DNA of 64,000 nucleotides from Gammaproteobacteria bacterium (lineage in GTDB: Bacteria > Pseudomonadota > Gammaproteobacteria > UBA4575), in assembly GCA_014075255.1 (NCBI GenBank), contig CP046178.1, positions 1,153,616-1,217,615 of the forward strand, written 5' to 3'. Under the pieces are notes generated by a model. It saw only the letters and a list, made by a program, of their open reading frames with translations. It had not been told where the DNA came from and did not search any database. Each line of letters starts with the position of its first letter. The first letter of the stretch is position 1. Positions 38,097 to 45,503 of this stretch are shown piece after piece. Position numbers and translations under genes: made by a program.

Positions 38097-38612
38097 TCAA
38101 GCAGTTTTTCTAGAAATTAAATGAACAATAGTGCGCCATAAAAAAGCGAATCCAATAATCACACCCACCGTTATAAAATAATATTTCCATGTAGCCTCGG
38201 GTTTAAATCCTAAGCCTTGTTTCCATATATCTTGAATGGGCCCAAACGAACCCGGTCCATGCCCACCTGCGCCATAGTAGGGCTGTTGCGACACTCTCCA
38301 TAACACCAAAAACAGGGTTCCTAGCCATGCATAGCGCAACCACATGCTTGGCAACCAACTTGCGATCCTGGCAAATACAAATGCAATGAGCCAAAAAATA
38401 CCATATGAAATAAGAAAGGTAGCCGCTAAAAATGCAATGATGAGAATTGGCACTTCCCCACTTTCTTTAAGAAATTCTACAATCAGCACAATCAATGCAG
38501 AGAGAATAACAGCAGGTGGTATAGTAATGACAACTTGCACTAAAAATATAATAGTTGGTGCCACACAAAGTAATGCGACAAAAAGAATTAGACGAAAATT
38601 TTTTTCGCTCAT
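38097..38612 (-). CDS. Hypothetical membrane protein
   Basis: A 171-residue protein with about four to five hydrophobic helices (about 7-27, 31-48, 54-85, 92-106, 145-165) and a Gly/His-rich loop QPYYGAGGHGPGSFGP between helices. I recognise no family. It is 44 bp downstream of the DUF488 gene on the same strand. Confidence 0.65.
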   Translation of the reverse strand: MSEKNFRLILFVALLCVAPTIIFLVQVVITIPPAVILSALIVLIVEFLKESGEVPILIIAFLAATFLISYGIFWLIAFVFARIASWLPSMWLRYAWLGTLFLVLWRVSQQPYYGAGGHGPGSFGPIQDIWKQGLGFKPEATWKYYFITVGVIIGFAFLWRTIVHLISRKTA

Positions 38613-38656
38613 TTTAGCAATAATACTGAGGTCTGCTTTCGGTTAGAAATCAACAT

Positions 38657-39007
38657 TTAACTATTTTGAATATAGTGTAGCAAAGCGACAGCTTGGTTGT
38701 GTTCTTTATCACTGGCCCCAAATAGAAGCGTAACGTTTGATTTTTTTAGATGCTGTGTGATTAAATCTAATTCTTCGTCTTTGCTTTTTAGTTCTTTATT
38801 ATATTTTGTGCAAAATGGTTTCCATTTATTTACATCATGATTAAACCATTTTCTAAGCTCATTTGATGGGGCTATTTCTTTCAACCAAAGATCAATTTTA
38901 GCTTCAGCCTTCTTCAGTCCCCGCGGCCATAGTCTATCCACTAAAATTCGATAGCCATCATCTTTGTTTGATTTTTCGTAAATCCGCTTAAGTTGTAGTT
39001 TTTTCAT
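38657..39007 (-). CDS. DUF488 family protein
   Basis: A 116-residue cytoplasmic protein with the DUF488 block YRILVDRLWPRGLKKAEAKIDLWLKEIAPS and the later HLKKSNVTLLFGASDKEHNQAVALLHYI. The family function is unknown. It lies 26 bp downstream of the TetR gene, so the two may be cotranscribed. Confidence 0.88.
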   Translation of the reverse strand: MKKLQLKRIYEKSNKDDGYRILVDRLWPRGLKKAEAKIDLWLKEIAPSNELRKWFNHDVNKWKPFCTKYNKELKSKDEELDLITQHLKKSNVTLLFGASDKEHNQAVALLHYIQNS

Positions 39008-39033
39008 TTGCGTAAGAATGCTCGTTTAAGAGA

Positions 39034-39588
39034 TCATTCAATAAGTTTTTGCGCTATTTTTTTTGCCGTTAGCGCTGCAGTAGGGCTTTGCGAAACTTGC
39101 GCAGTAACAATTGCGCCTTCTAATAAGAGACATAGCTCATCGGCTAGTAATAAATGATTTTCAATATTGGCTTCTTCAGCAAGCTTAGCTACGTAACTTC
39201 GCATTTGCTGTTTAAACTGCCTACTTATTTCTCGGATGGGGGATTCAGATTCCGAGTATTCACCGACCGCATTGATAAACATGCAACCGAAAAAATTATT
39301 CTCGTTAAACCATGCACCGGCGACATCGAATATTGCGAGCATTTTATCCTTAGGTGACGGACCCTGCTCTTCAACCGCTCTCATAAAGTTGTTACGAAAA
39401 ACGCTGTCATACTGTTGTAGCGCAGCGTAAATCAGTTCTTCCTTCGAACGAAAATACAAATACATCGTTTTTTTAGAAACCCCTGCGGTGTCTAAAATAC
39501 GATCAATCCCGGTAGCGTGATAACCGTGCTCACAAAATAATGTGATTGCAGTATCGATCAAATGCTCTCTTCTACTTTGTCTTGGCAT
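39034..39588 (-). CDS. TetR family transcriptional regulator
   Basis: A 184-residue repressor. The N-terminal HTH (about 5-50) reads RREHLIDTAITLFCEHGYHATGIDRILDTAGVSKKTMYLYFRSKEELI; the C-terminal ligand domain contains FGCMFINAVGEY, as in regulators such as NemR/AcuR-like proteins. The start at 39588 has GAGGA 7 nt upstream; the longer frame from TTG would run into the operator. A perfect 22-bp palindrome lies just upstream (39602-39623), and a related site precedes the divergent gene at 39834. Autoregulation and control of the divergent genes are inferred. Confidence 0.92.
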   Translation of the reverse strand: MPRQSRREHLIDTAITLFCEHGYHATGIDRILDTAGVSKKTMYLYFRSKEELIYAALQQYDSVFRNNFMRAVEEQGPSPKDKMLAIFDVAGAWFNENNFFGCMFINAVGEYSESESPIREISRQFKQQMRSYVAKLAEEANIENHLLLADELCLLLEGAIVTAQVSQSPTAALTAKKIAQKLIE

Positions 39589-39601
39589 AACATCCTCATT
39601 C

Positions 39602-39623
39602 AAGGATACTATATAGTATCCTT
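39602..39623. promoter_or_regulatory. TetR operator 1 (22-bp perfect palindrome)
   Basis: AAGGATACTAT followed by its exact reverse complement, 13 bp upstream of the TetR start codon and overlapping its likely -10 region. A second site with the same outer arms lies at 39781-39802. Confidence 0.85.
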
Positions 39624-39742
39624 TTTAAATTCAATAATATAAGTGCTATTGCATCCATATCACATACTATTTAGATTAAAATATATCATATTAATCAACA
39701 AGTAAACAGCGAGTCACCTTTAAACATTATTAAAATAAACTC

Positions 39743-39770
39743 TTGACTATGTAAAAATAAAGCCTATATT
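39743..39770 (+). promoter_or_regulatory. Sigma-70-type promoter of the AhpD-like gene
   Basis: TTGACT, 16 nt, TATATT. The predicted start is near 39777, so operator 2 (39781-39802) lies just downstream, a roadblock position for a repressor. Confidence 0.65.
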
Positions 39771-39780
39771 ACGCGTCATT

Positions 39781-39802
39781 AAGGAAACAGATCGGTATCC
39801 TT
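39781..39802. promoter_or_regulatory. TetR operator 2
   Basis: AAGGAAAC, 6 nt, GTATCCTT: the same length and outer arms as operator 1 (AAGGATAC-N6-GTATCCTT), with one arm mismatch. It lies 32 nt upstream of the ATG at 39834 and just past the predicted transcription start. Confidence 0.78.
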
Positions 39803-39833
39803 TTAAGACCATAATTCAACTAGAGGAGTTTAT

Positions 39834-40388
39834 ATGTCAATTCTAACCCTAATAAACCCAGCTACAGCGGAAGGTAAAGCCAAAACCTTGTTAGCGGCGG
39901 TTCAAAAAGCAATGGGGGCAACGCCCAATATTTTTACCGCATTTGCCAATGCACCGGCCGCATTAGAAGGCTATTTAAATTTAAACGGAGCTCTCAGTAA
40001 TGGTGTACTGAACGCTCAATTAAGAGAAAAGCTGGCATTAGTAACAGCCGGAACCAACGGTTGCGATTACTGCGCCTCTGCGCATACCTTTTTAGGAGAG
40101 CAAGCGGGTATTGAGCAAAATGAGCTCGTTCTTAATCTTTCTGGAGTATCTACAGACACGAAAACGCAAAATGCATTAACGTTTGCTCGTTTGTTAATCC
40201 AAAAACGCGGTCATGTAAGCAAGCAAGATATACAAGCCGTTCGTAGCGCAGGGTTCAGCGATGAAGAAATCGTCGAAATCCTTGCTCATGTTGCTTTAAA
40301 TACTTTCACGAATTACTTCAACGCGGCATTCGATATCGATATCGATTTCCCTGAGGTCAATACAGATAAAGCCCTCCGTGCGGCTTAA
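39834..40388 (+). CDS. AhpD-like carboxymuconolactone decarboxylase family protein
   Basis: A 184-residue alkylhydroperoxidase-type helical protein. The redox motif NGCDYCASAHTFLGEQAG contains Cys77, Cys80 and His84, the CxxC...H arrangement of AhpD and peroxidase-related enzymes. It probably reduces peroxides or a related electrophile through the Cys pair. A good ribosome-binding site (GAGGAG) is present. It is the first gene under the TetR-controlled promoter, followed after 35 bp by a YHS protein. Confidence 0.88.
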   Translation: MSILTLINPATAEGKAKTLLAAVQKAMGATPNIFTAFANAPAALEGYLNLNGALSNGVLNAQLREKLALVTAGTNGCDYCASAHTFLGEQAGIEQNELVLNLSGVSTDTKTQNALTFARLLIQKRGHVSKQDIQAVRSAGFSDEEIVEILAHVALNTFTNYFNAAFDIDIDFPEVNTDKALRAA

Positions 40389-40423
40389 TCATCTACTTTA
40401 AATAATATTTACAAGAGGAAACT

Positions 40424-40885
40424 ATGATGAAGAAACTATTATTACCACTTTTAGCGCTCATGTTTGTTGCGAGTGCTAGCGCCACTGCGGTGCAAGCAGA
40501 AGAGATTGTCCATAGCACAGTAGGCGTCCAGGGCTATGGCCTAGTGTCGTACCAAACTGGGAAAAGACCCGTACAGGGAAATGGCAATCATTTAGTCACA
40601 CATGACGGCGTGAACTATTTGTTCTCAAGTGCTGATAACCAAGAGGCGTTTAAAAAGAACCCTAACAAGTATCTTCCTGCCTATGGCGGTTGGTGTGCTT
40701 TTGGTGTTTCTGTAAACAAAAAATTCATCGGTGACCCAACTGTCTGGGAAATCGTTGATGGCAAATTGTACTTCAACCTTGATAACAGCATTAAAAGCAT
40801 GTGGGTGAAGGACATCCCCGGCAACATCAAAAAGGCGGATGCTAATTGGCCGAAAATCAAGAACAAACACTACTCTGATCTCTAG
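40424..40885 (+). CDS. Exported YHS-domain protein
   Basis: A 153-residue protein with a signal peptide (about 1-25, VQA-EE). The mature part is a YHS-type domain: GVQGYGLVSYQTGKRPVQG, HDGVNYLFSSADNQEAFKKN and NKYLPAYGGWCAFGVSVNKK, often linked with metal or heme handling. It is paralogous to the cytoplasmic protein at 42170-42538 (shared YGGWCAFG/FSGSCAFG and NP-K). A strong terminator follows, so the TetR-controlled transcript probably ends here. Confidence 0.85.
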   Translation: MMKKLLLPLLALMFVASASATAVQAEEIVHSTVGVQGYGLVSYQTGKRPVQGNGNHLVTHDGVNYLFSSADNQEAFKKNPNKYLPAYGGWCAFGVSVNKKFIGDPTVWEIVDGKLYFNLDNSIKSMWVKDIPGNIKKADANWPKIKNKHYSDL

Positions 40886-40895
40886 GTCCCAGCTT

Positions 40896-40955
40896 GAAAG
40901 CCTGTTTATTGCATTCCTAACTCCCCCTGTAGTGCAGGCTTTCTTTTTTATTTTT
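40896..40955 (+). terminator. Intrinsic terminator after the YHS gene
   Basis: GAAAGCCTG and CAGGCTTTC form a perfect 9-bp stem (long loop, 40905-40934) followed by TTTTTTATTTTT. It separates the TetR-controlled pair from the MAPEG gene. Confidence 0.85.
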
Positions 40956-40967
40956 AGGAGATGATTT

Positions 40968-41384
40968 ATGGAAACAGCATTATTTTATTTAGCGCTCAGT
41001 GGAGTACTTACTGTGCTTTTATGGACACCTTATATTCTTGCAAGAGTATTTGTCTGGGGATTACCAACCTTTTTAAATAATTATCCAGAAGGGTATCCAG
41101 CACAACAACCTGAACCACCCATGTGGGCACAGCGTGCGCAAGCTGCACATGAAAATATGGTTGAGACCATGCCAGCGTTCATCGCAGTAGTGGTAGCAGC
41201 AATGTTTTTATTAGAAGGAAATGTGGAGGCTGGCGCAACAGTTGGCATGTTGGCAAAACTATTTTTCTTTAGTCGCATTGCTCACGCAGTTGTATTTACT
41301 CTGGGGTTACCTTACTTACGTACACCCGTATATCTCGTATCTTGGGCAGCAATCTTAATGATTGGCGCAACAATTTTACTGTAA
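40968..41384 (+). CDS. MAPEG family membrane protein
   Basis: A 138-residue, four-helix inner-membrane protein. The MAPEG signature region is WAQRAQAAHENMVETMPAFI (about 53-71). Members are glutathione-dependent transferases or peroxidases and related proteins of unknown activity. Strong ribosome-binding site (TAGGAG). It sits 3' of the TetR set and just upstream of cytochrome P460, consistent with a detoxification cluster. Confidence 0.88.
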   Translation: METALFYLALSGVLTVLLWTPYILARVFVWGLPTFLNNYPEGYPAQQPEPPMWAQRAQAAHENMVETMPAFIAVVVAAMFLLEGNVEAGATVGMLAKLFFFSRIAHAVVFTLGLPYLRTPVYLVSWAAILMIGATILL

Positions 41385-41474
41385 GTATTAAAGACAAAGA
41401 TCTAAATAATTTATATCGTTTTAACAAACTTAAAATCAACTATTTGTAAATTTTACAACAACCAGGAGAAGACT

Positions 41475-42077
41475 ATGATTACAATTAATCTCATTAAAAG
41501 AGCTAGAATTTTTATTCTGCTGCTTTTAACCACAAGTATTTTCGTATTTTCAAGTTTCGCAAACTCGGCATCAGATACCGATTGGGGACCAAAATATAAT
41601 TCTAAAGGTGAATTAATACTCCCTACAAATTACCACGGATGGATTTTTCTAGGCGCACCACTTACTCCGCATGCACTAAATAATGGAAAAGCAGGATTCC
41701 CTGAATATCATAATGTGTATACGCAATATGAAGCCTATACGGCCTATAGAAAGACTGGAGTGTTTCCAGAGGGCACTATTCTTTTAAAAGAACTGCAATT
41801 AACGATTGAAGGTACCAACGATGATGGTTCAAGAGGTGAAGCCTCTGGCCGTGGTTATTTCCCAGCAGCTTTAAATGGAATTGATATTTCAGTTAAAGAT
41901 AGTGAACGATACAAAGATACCAATGGTTGGGGTTTCTTCAACTTTGGTCACCATGCACCGCCATACGCAAAGACAGCAGCTGCCTTACCTAAAGAGGCTT
42001 GTGCAGCTTGTCATATCGCTAGTGCAGAGAACATGGTGTTCATAAAGTTCTATAAACCTATTCTTAACGCAAAATAA
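41475..42077 (+). CDS. Cytochrome P460 family protein
   Basis: Exported c-type heme protein of 200 residues. It has a signal peptide (about 1-31), the P460 opening NYHGWIFLGAPLTPHALN, and a single heme motif CAACH (Cys176, Cys179, His180) near the C-terminus with the closing FIKFYKPIL. Characterised P460 cytochromes oxidise hydroxylamine and nitric oxide, but many homologues are untested. It is followed by a second YHS gene. Confidence 0.9.
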   Translation: MITINLIKRARIFILLLLTTSIFVFSSFANSASDTDWGPKYNSKGELILPTNYHGWIFLGAPLTPHALNNGKAGFPEYHNVYTQYEAYTAYRKTGVFPEGTILLKELQLTIEGTNDDGSRGEASGRGYFPAALNGIDISVKDSERYKDTNGWGFFNFGHHAPPYAKTAAALPKEACAACHIASAENMVFIKFYKPILNAK

Positions 42078-42169
42078 ACGTAATGAATATTAATCAACCC
42101 ACATTAAATCGACTCAACAAAACATACCTGGGTCGACTTTTAATAAAATCATTTACGGAGAGTAATAAA

Positions 42170-42538
42170 ATGAGTGATGTAGAAATTGAAGGATATTGTC
42201 CAGTAGCGTATTTCGTTGCAGATGGCCCGTTAAAAGGTAGTGCTGAATTTAGTTCAACCCATGAAGGGAAAACGTATCATTTGGTTAGTGAGGATGCCAA
42301 AAAGGCATTCGATGCTAATCCTGCTAAGTTTGTGCCAGCATTTAGCGGCTCATGTGCCTTTGGTAGATCAGTGAATGAAATATTTCCTATTGACCCAACG
42401 AATTACAAAATAGTGAATGATCGTCTTTTCTTATTTTTGAAAAATGAAAAAACGGATGCCTTAGCACTTTGGAATGATGGTAACGAATCAGAACTGATTG
42501 TTGCAGCGGATACTAATTTTAGTGCAGCAGCAGCTTAA
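42170..42538 (+). CDS. YHS-domain protein (cytoplasmic)
   Basis: With the ATG at 42170 (GGAG 9 nt upstream) the protein has 122 residues and starts MSDVEIEGYCPVAYFVADGP. A longer frame from 42083 adds 29 residues without family support. YHS domain: EGYCPVAYF, HEGKTYHLVSEDAKKAFDANPAKFVPAFSGSCAFG. Paralogue of the exported protein at 40424. Probably cotranscribed with cytochrome P460. Confidence 0.85.
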   Translation: MSDVEIEGYCPVAYFVADGPLKGSAEFSSTHEGKTYHLVSEDAKKAFDANPAKFVPAFSGSCAFGRSVNEIFPIDPTNYKIVNDRLFLFLKNEKTDALALWNDGNESELIVAADTNFSAAAA

Positions 42539-42561
42539 GCTGAAGTCTTATTAGGCCTATA

Positions 42562-42591
42562 AAAATGGCAAGCCATAGGGTGCGCCATTTT
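42562..42591 (-). terminator. Hairpin, probable terminator of the leftward gene
   Basis: AAAATGGC and GCCATTTT pair across a 14-nt loop. Read leftward the stem runs into TTTTTA, placing it as terminator for the oxidase gene at 42682; read rightward it has only a short U run and could serve the YHS gene. Confidence 0.5.
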
Positions 42592-42603
42592 ATACAGAGT
42601 AAG

Positions 42604-42628
42604 AAAAAAGAGGTCTGGCCCTTTTTTT
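42604..42628. repeat. REP-like hairpin (AGGTCTGGCCC type)
   Basis: AAAAAAGAGG-TCTGG-CCCTTTTTTT is a near-perfect A/T-flanked hairpin. It resembles the GGTCTGACCCC palindromes scattered through many proteobacterial genomes; here it may double as a terminator. Only one copy was noticed in this window. Confidence 0.4.
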
Positions 42629-42681
42629 GGTGATGTTAAAGATTAAGTGGCGAACTGCTATGGTTTGTTAGTCACATTTAG

Positions 42682-43257
42682 TTACTCATCGGTTGGTTCA
42701 CAACTTGGGCAAATATCCAGATCACAAATCTCCTGTTGCGTATAGCGGGGCATGATGTGTTGTGGACAATTCCTGTCCCAGGCTTCTATATGAATAATAT
42801 AGGCACGTTCCACTTTGGCTTTGTAATCGGATACTGAAAGTTGTTGAATTAAGCTTGTATCATCTTCATTTATCTCAGCAGTACCCCAGAGTTTGATGCG
42901 TGCCCTATTCGGATAATCCATGAAGAAAAGACATACCTTATTGTTATCTTCCAGATTGCCATAAGAGATGTACTGCCTATTTCCAGAAAAGTCGGCGAAA
43001 CCTAGTGTGCGACTATCAATTATTTTTAAAAAGCCTTTAGGTCCACCACGATGTTGAATATAAGGTTGCCCTTCACTATTAACAGTGGACATATAAAAGG
43101 AATCGCATTCTGCAATAAAATCTCTGAGTTGGTGTGTAACTGTATTTTGCCAACTACCTCGCTCCTCCATATTTATATAGGAAGATCGTGAACCTTTTTG
43201 ATCTTGGATCTTTTTCACCGTATCGGTAAATGCTATATCACTTATGTAATCTCTCAT
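42682..43257 (-). CDS. Pyridoxamine 5'-phosphate oxidase family (FMN-binding split barrel) protein
   Basis: A 191-residue flavin-type protein. The split-barrel core is FIAECDSFYMSTVNSEGQPYIQHRGGPKGFLKIID through FFMDYPNRARIKLWGTAEI. The tail carries a Cys pair (DLDICPSCEPTDE). Homologues are annotated as PNPOx-like proteins of unknown substrate. It lies 83 bp downstream of the sigma-54 regulator on the same strand and could be its cotranscribed partner. Confidence 0.85.
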   Translation of the reverse strand: MRDYISDIAFTDTVKKIQDQKGSRSSYINMEERGSWQNTVTHQLRDFIAECDSFYMSTVNSEGQPYIQHRGGPKGFLKIIDSRTLGFADFSGNRQYISYGNLEDNNKVCLFFMDYPNRARIKLWGTAEINEDDTSLIQQLSVSDYKAKVERAYIIHIEAWDRNCPQHIMPRYTQQEICDLDICPSCEPTDE

Positions 43258-43340
43258 TGCTTCTCCAAATTTTTGAATTTAGATAGTAATCCTGTCGACA
43301 ACGATTCATCGAATGTCCGATTTGGGGTCTAATTGAACAT

Positions 43341-44858
43341 TCAAACTCCTGGTGGTTTCTGTATTTTTAATATTTTCATTTGATGTGCAAGCGTGGTGGG
43401 CTTAATACCTAGCAATTCTGCAGCACCCTCTTTCCCCGAAACTCTCCAGCCACTATGTTGTAGAGCAGCAATGATGTTTTCTTTTTCGCGCTGCTTAAAT
43501 TCTTTTACGCTTATATATTTAGATTTTGGCAAAGCTTCTACAGCTTTTGTACTACTTGTTTGTGTGGTTACATCAGATTGAAATTGAGCAGAATCCAATT
43601 GTAATTTTTTACCAGTGGATAATATCGCAGCTCTTGCAATAACATGCTGTAATTCTCGGATATTTCCTGGCCATTTATAGTTTTCTAAAATTCTTCCTTG
43701 CTCGCGGGTAAGATTAAATTCACATTTACCCATATCGGTACAGGTGGCATTTAGAAAATGCATAGTAAGTGGAATAATATCTTCACGTCGCTCACGCAAG
43801 GGTGGCACTTCTATAGGGAAAACACTTAGTCGATAAAATAAATCTTCTCGAAACCGGCCTGCTTCAACCTCTGTCTTTAAATCACGATTAGTAGCAGCAA
43901 TTATGCGAACATCAACTTTTTTTGTTTTTTCATCGCCGATACGTTCGAATTCTTTTTCTTGGAGTGCGCGCAATAATTTACTTTGCTGATCTAATGGAAT
44001 TTCACCAATTTCATCGAGAAACAGTGTGCCTTCATCCGCAAGTTCAAAACGCCCCACACGATCTCGGTGCGCACCCGTAAAAGAACCCTTAACATGGCCA
44101 AAAAACTCACTCTCAAATAATTCTTTTGGTATGGAACTACAATTTACTTTTATAAGTGGTTTGTTTGATCGATTACTTTTACTATGTATGGCACGTGCAG
44201 TTAATTCTTTACCAGTTCCTGACTCACCATAAATCAATACATTTGCTGGCGTAGGTGCTACCGCCTCAATTTGCACTAACATTTTTTGTAGAGCGGAACT
44301 TTCGCCAACGATTTCACCAAAATTTAATGTAACTTCAAATTCTTCTCGAAGATAGTCGCGTTCTTTCTCCAATGCACAATGTAGTTTTTGTATTTCTTCA
44401 AAAGCATGTTGTAATTCTAATGCTGCTTTTTTACGATCACTTATATCACTAAATACAACTACTGCACCTGCAACCTTGCCATTTTCTATAATGGGCGTAC
44501 TGATATATTCAACTGGAATAGCAATATTATCTTTAGTGAAAAATACTTCATTGTTTTCACGATGCACTTTCCCGTCTTTTAGAGATTTATAAATGGGACA
44601 TTCTTCTTGAGGATAATGCGAACCATCTGCTCTACTGTGATGATGACATTCGTGTGTGTTTTTCTTACCAAGAAAGTCTTTAAGCTCCCAACCCAACATA
44701 TCTGTTGCAGATTGGTTTACAAAAGTGGCATGTCCATCTGCATCAAAACCATAAATCCCTTCACCCGCAGCATCTAAAATTAACTCATATTCTAAAAGCC
44801 TCTGATTGCCAGATTCTTCTAGTGTTTGTTTAAGATTTACAAGCCGTTCTGACATCAA
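43341..44858 (-). CDS. Sigma-54-dependent activator: PAS, AAA+, Fis-type HTH
   Basis: A 505-residue enhancer-binding protein. The N-terminal PAS domain (about 20-140) contains a His/Cys cluster (THECHHHSRADGSHYPQEEC) followed by a coiled-coil linker. The AAA+ domain has Walker A GESGTGKE near 210, the sigma-54 contact loop GSFTGA near 258 (usual GAFTGA) and Walker B FLDEIGEI. The C-terminal HTH (about 460-500) reads GKEGAAELLGIKPTTLAHQM. It is divergent from a -24/-12 promoter and inverted repeats, its probable target. The signal could be redox, oxygen or a metal/heme ligand of the PAS domain. Confidence 0.93.
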   Translation of the reverse strand: MMSERLVNLKQTLEESGNQRLLEYELILDAAGEGIYGFDADGHATFVNQSATDMLGWELKDFLGKKNTHECHHHSRADGSHYPQEECPIYKSLKDGKVHRENNEVFFTKDNIAIPVEYISTPIIENGKVAGAVVVFSDISDRKKAALELQHAFEEIQKLHCALEKERDYLREEFEVTLNFGEIVGESSALQKMLVQIEAVAPTPANVLIYGESGTGKELTARAIHSKSNRSNKPLIKVNCSSIPKELFESEFFGHVKGSFTGAHRDRVGRFELADEGTLFLDEIGEIPLDQQSKLLRALQEKEFERIGDEKTKKVDVRIIAATNRDLKTEVEAGRFREDLFYRLSVFPIEVPPLRERREDIIPLTMHFLNATCTDMGKCEFNLTREQGRILENYKWPGNIRELQHVIARAAILSTGKKLQLDSAQFQSDVTTQTSSTKAVEALPKSKYISVKEFKQREKENIIAALQHSGWRVSGKEGAAELLGIKPTTLAHQMKILKIQKPPGV

Positions 44859-44955
44859 TATTCACTCTAAAATTTTAAATTAAGAATTTAATTACTCCCC
44901 AAACGCTCCATTAGGAAAACAACGTAACAACCTAGCTAAATTATACGAAATATTA

Positions 44956-44980
44956 GGAATCTATTCCCAATATTTTGGGA
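44956..44980. promoter_or_regulatory. Putative enhancer (UAS) for the sigma-54 activator
   Basis: Two overlapping inverted repeats: GGAAT-CT-ATTCC (44956-44967) and TCCCAA-TATT-TTGGGA (44965-44980). They lie 60-85 bp upstream of the -24 element, the normal distance for an enhancer-binding protein. Two further palindromes (ACAATATATTGT at 44984, CAAGTACTTG at 45012) lie between them and the promoter. Confidence 0.55.
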
Positions 44981-45041
44981 TTAACAATATATTGTAATTG
45001 CTGAAATCACTCAAGTACTTGTTTTTATTGAAATAATAAAG

Positions 45042-45058
45042 TTGGCACGGCCTATGCA
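45042..45058 (+). promoter_or_regulatory. Sigma-54 (-24/-12) promoter
   Basis: TTGGCACGGCCTATGCA: the GG (45044-45045) and GC (45056-45057) are exactly 10 nt apart and the -24 half TGGCACG is perfect to consensus. The predicted start is about 45069, 64 nt upstream of the secreted repeat-protein gene. Confidence 0.9.
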
Positions 45059-45070
45059 ATAGAGCCTAGT

Positions 45071-45094
45071 AAGAACTTTAATACTGAAGTTCTT
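45071..45094 (+). promoter_or_regulatory. 5' hairpin at the start of the sigma-54 transcript
   Basis: AAGAACTT and AAGTTCTT form a perfect 8-bp stem with an 8-nt loop, beginning within a few bases of the predicted transcription start. It may protect the 5' end of the mRNA or take part in control; no evidence beyond position. Confidence 0.45.
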
Positions 45095-45132
45095 AAACAA
45101 GAAACTACTTAAATCACATAGGAGATTTAATC

Positions 45133-45423
45133 ATGAAATCAAAAGCACTTTTAACAGCTGTACTACTTGCCGCTTCTAACTTTGCATGGGCACAAGGTGG
45201 CATATCAGTAGATAACTTTGAGCAACATTATGGTGTTGCTCCGGTTGATACTAGCCAAGCTAGTTCGTTTTCAAGCGACGAGTCTTATGTCGACCTGTCT
45301 AAATTAGGCAAGCCTTCTAGCGGACCGGCTTATAGAGGCGGACCTTCTAACGGACCGGTTTTTTTCGACCTGTCTATATTAGGCAAGCCTTCTAACGGAC
45401 CGACTTATAACGGCCAGTCTTAA
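45133..45423 (+). CDS. Small secreted repeat protein under sigma-54 control
   Basis: A 96-residue protein with a clear signal peptide (1-20, AWA-QGG). The mature part is Ser/Gly/Pro-rich and contains two near-identical 14-residue repeats (DLSKLGKPSSGPAY at 54-67, DLSILGKPSNGPTY at 79-92) around a partial copy (GPSNGPVF). No Cys and no recognised family. Strong ribosome-binding site (TAGGAG). It is the first gene after the sigma-54 promoter. The function is unknown; a secreted structural, binding or peptide-precursor role is possible. Confidence 0.8.
   Translation: MKSKALLTAVLLAASNFAWAQGGISVDNFEQHYGVAPVDTSQASSFSSDESYVDLSKLGKPSSGPAYRGGPSNGPVFFDLSILGKPSNGPTYNGQS
45291..45408 (+). repeat. 43-bp direct repeat inside the secreted repeat-protein gene
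   Basis: The units 45291-45333 and 45366-45408 differ at only three or four positions (both begin CGACCTGTCTA). A partial unit (GGACCTTCTAACGGACCGG) lies between them. The near identity at DNA level, including silent positions, points to recent duplication. Confidence 0.85.
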
Positions 45424-45503
45424 GAGGGTTGCGTGTTAATACCAGCACACATGGATGGCTTATGAACAAGGACGTTCTTTAGATATTAATTACGAGGTAG
45501 ATC

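Noticed and set aside
43341-44858. NorR (NO-responsive activator)
   Set aside because: The N-terminal sensor is a PAS domain with a His/Cys cluster, not the GAF domain of NorR, and the target operon has no flavorubredoxin.
45291-45408. Minisatellite without coding role
   Set aside because: The two units and the gap keep the reading frame and lie inside a gene with signal peptide, ribosome-binding site and promoter.
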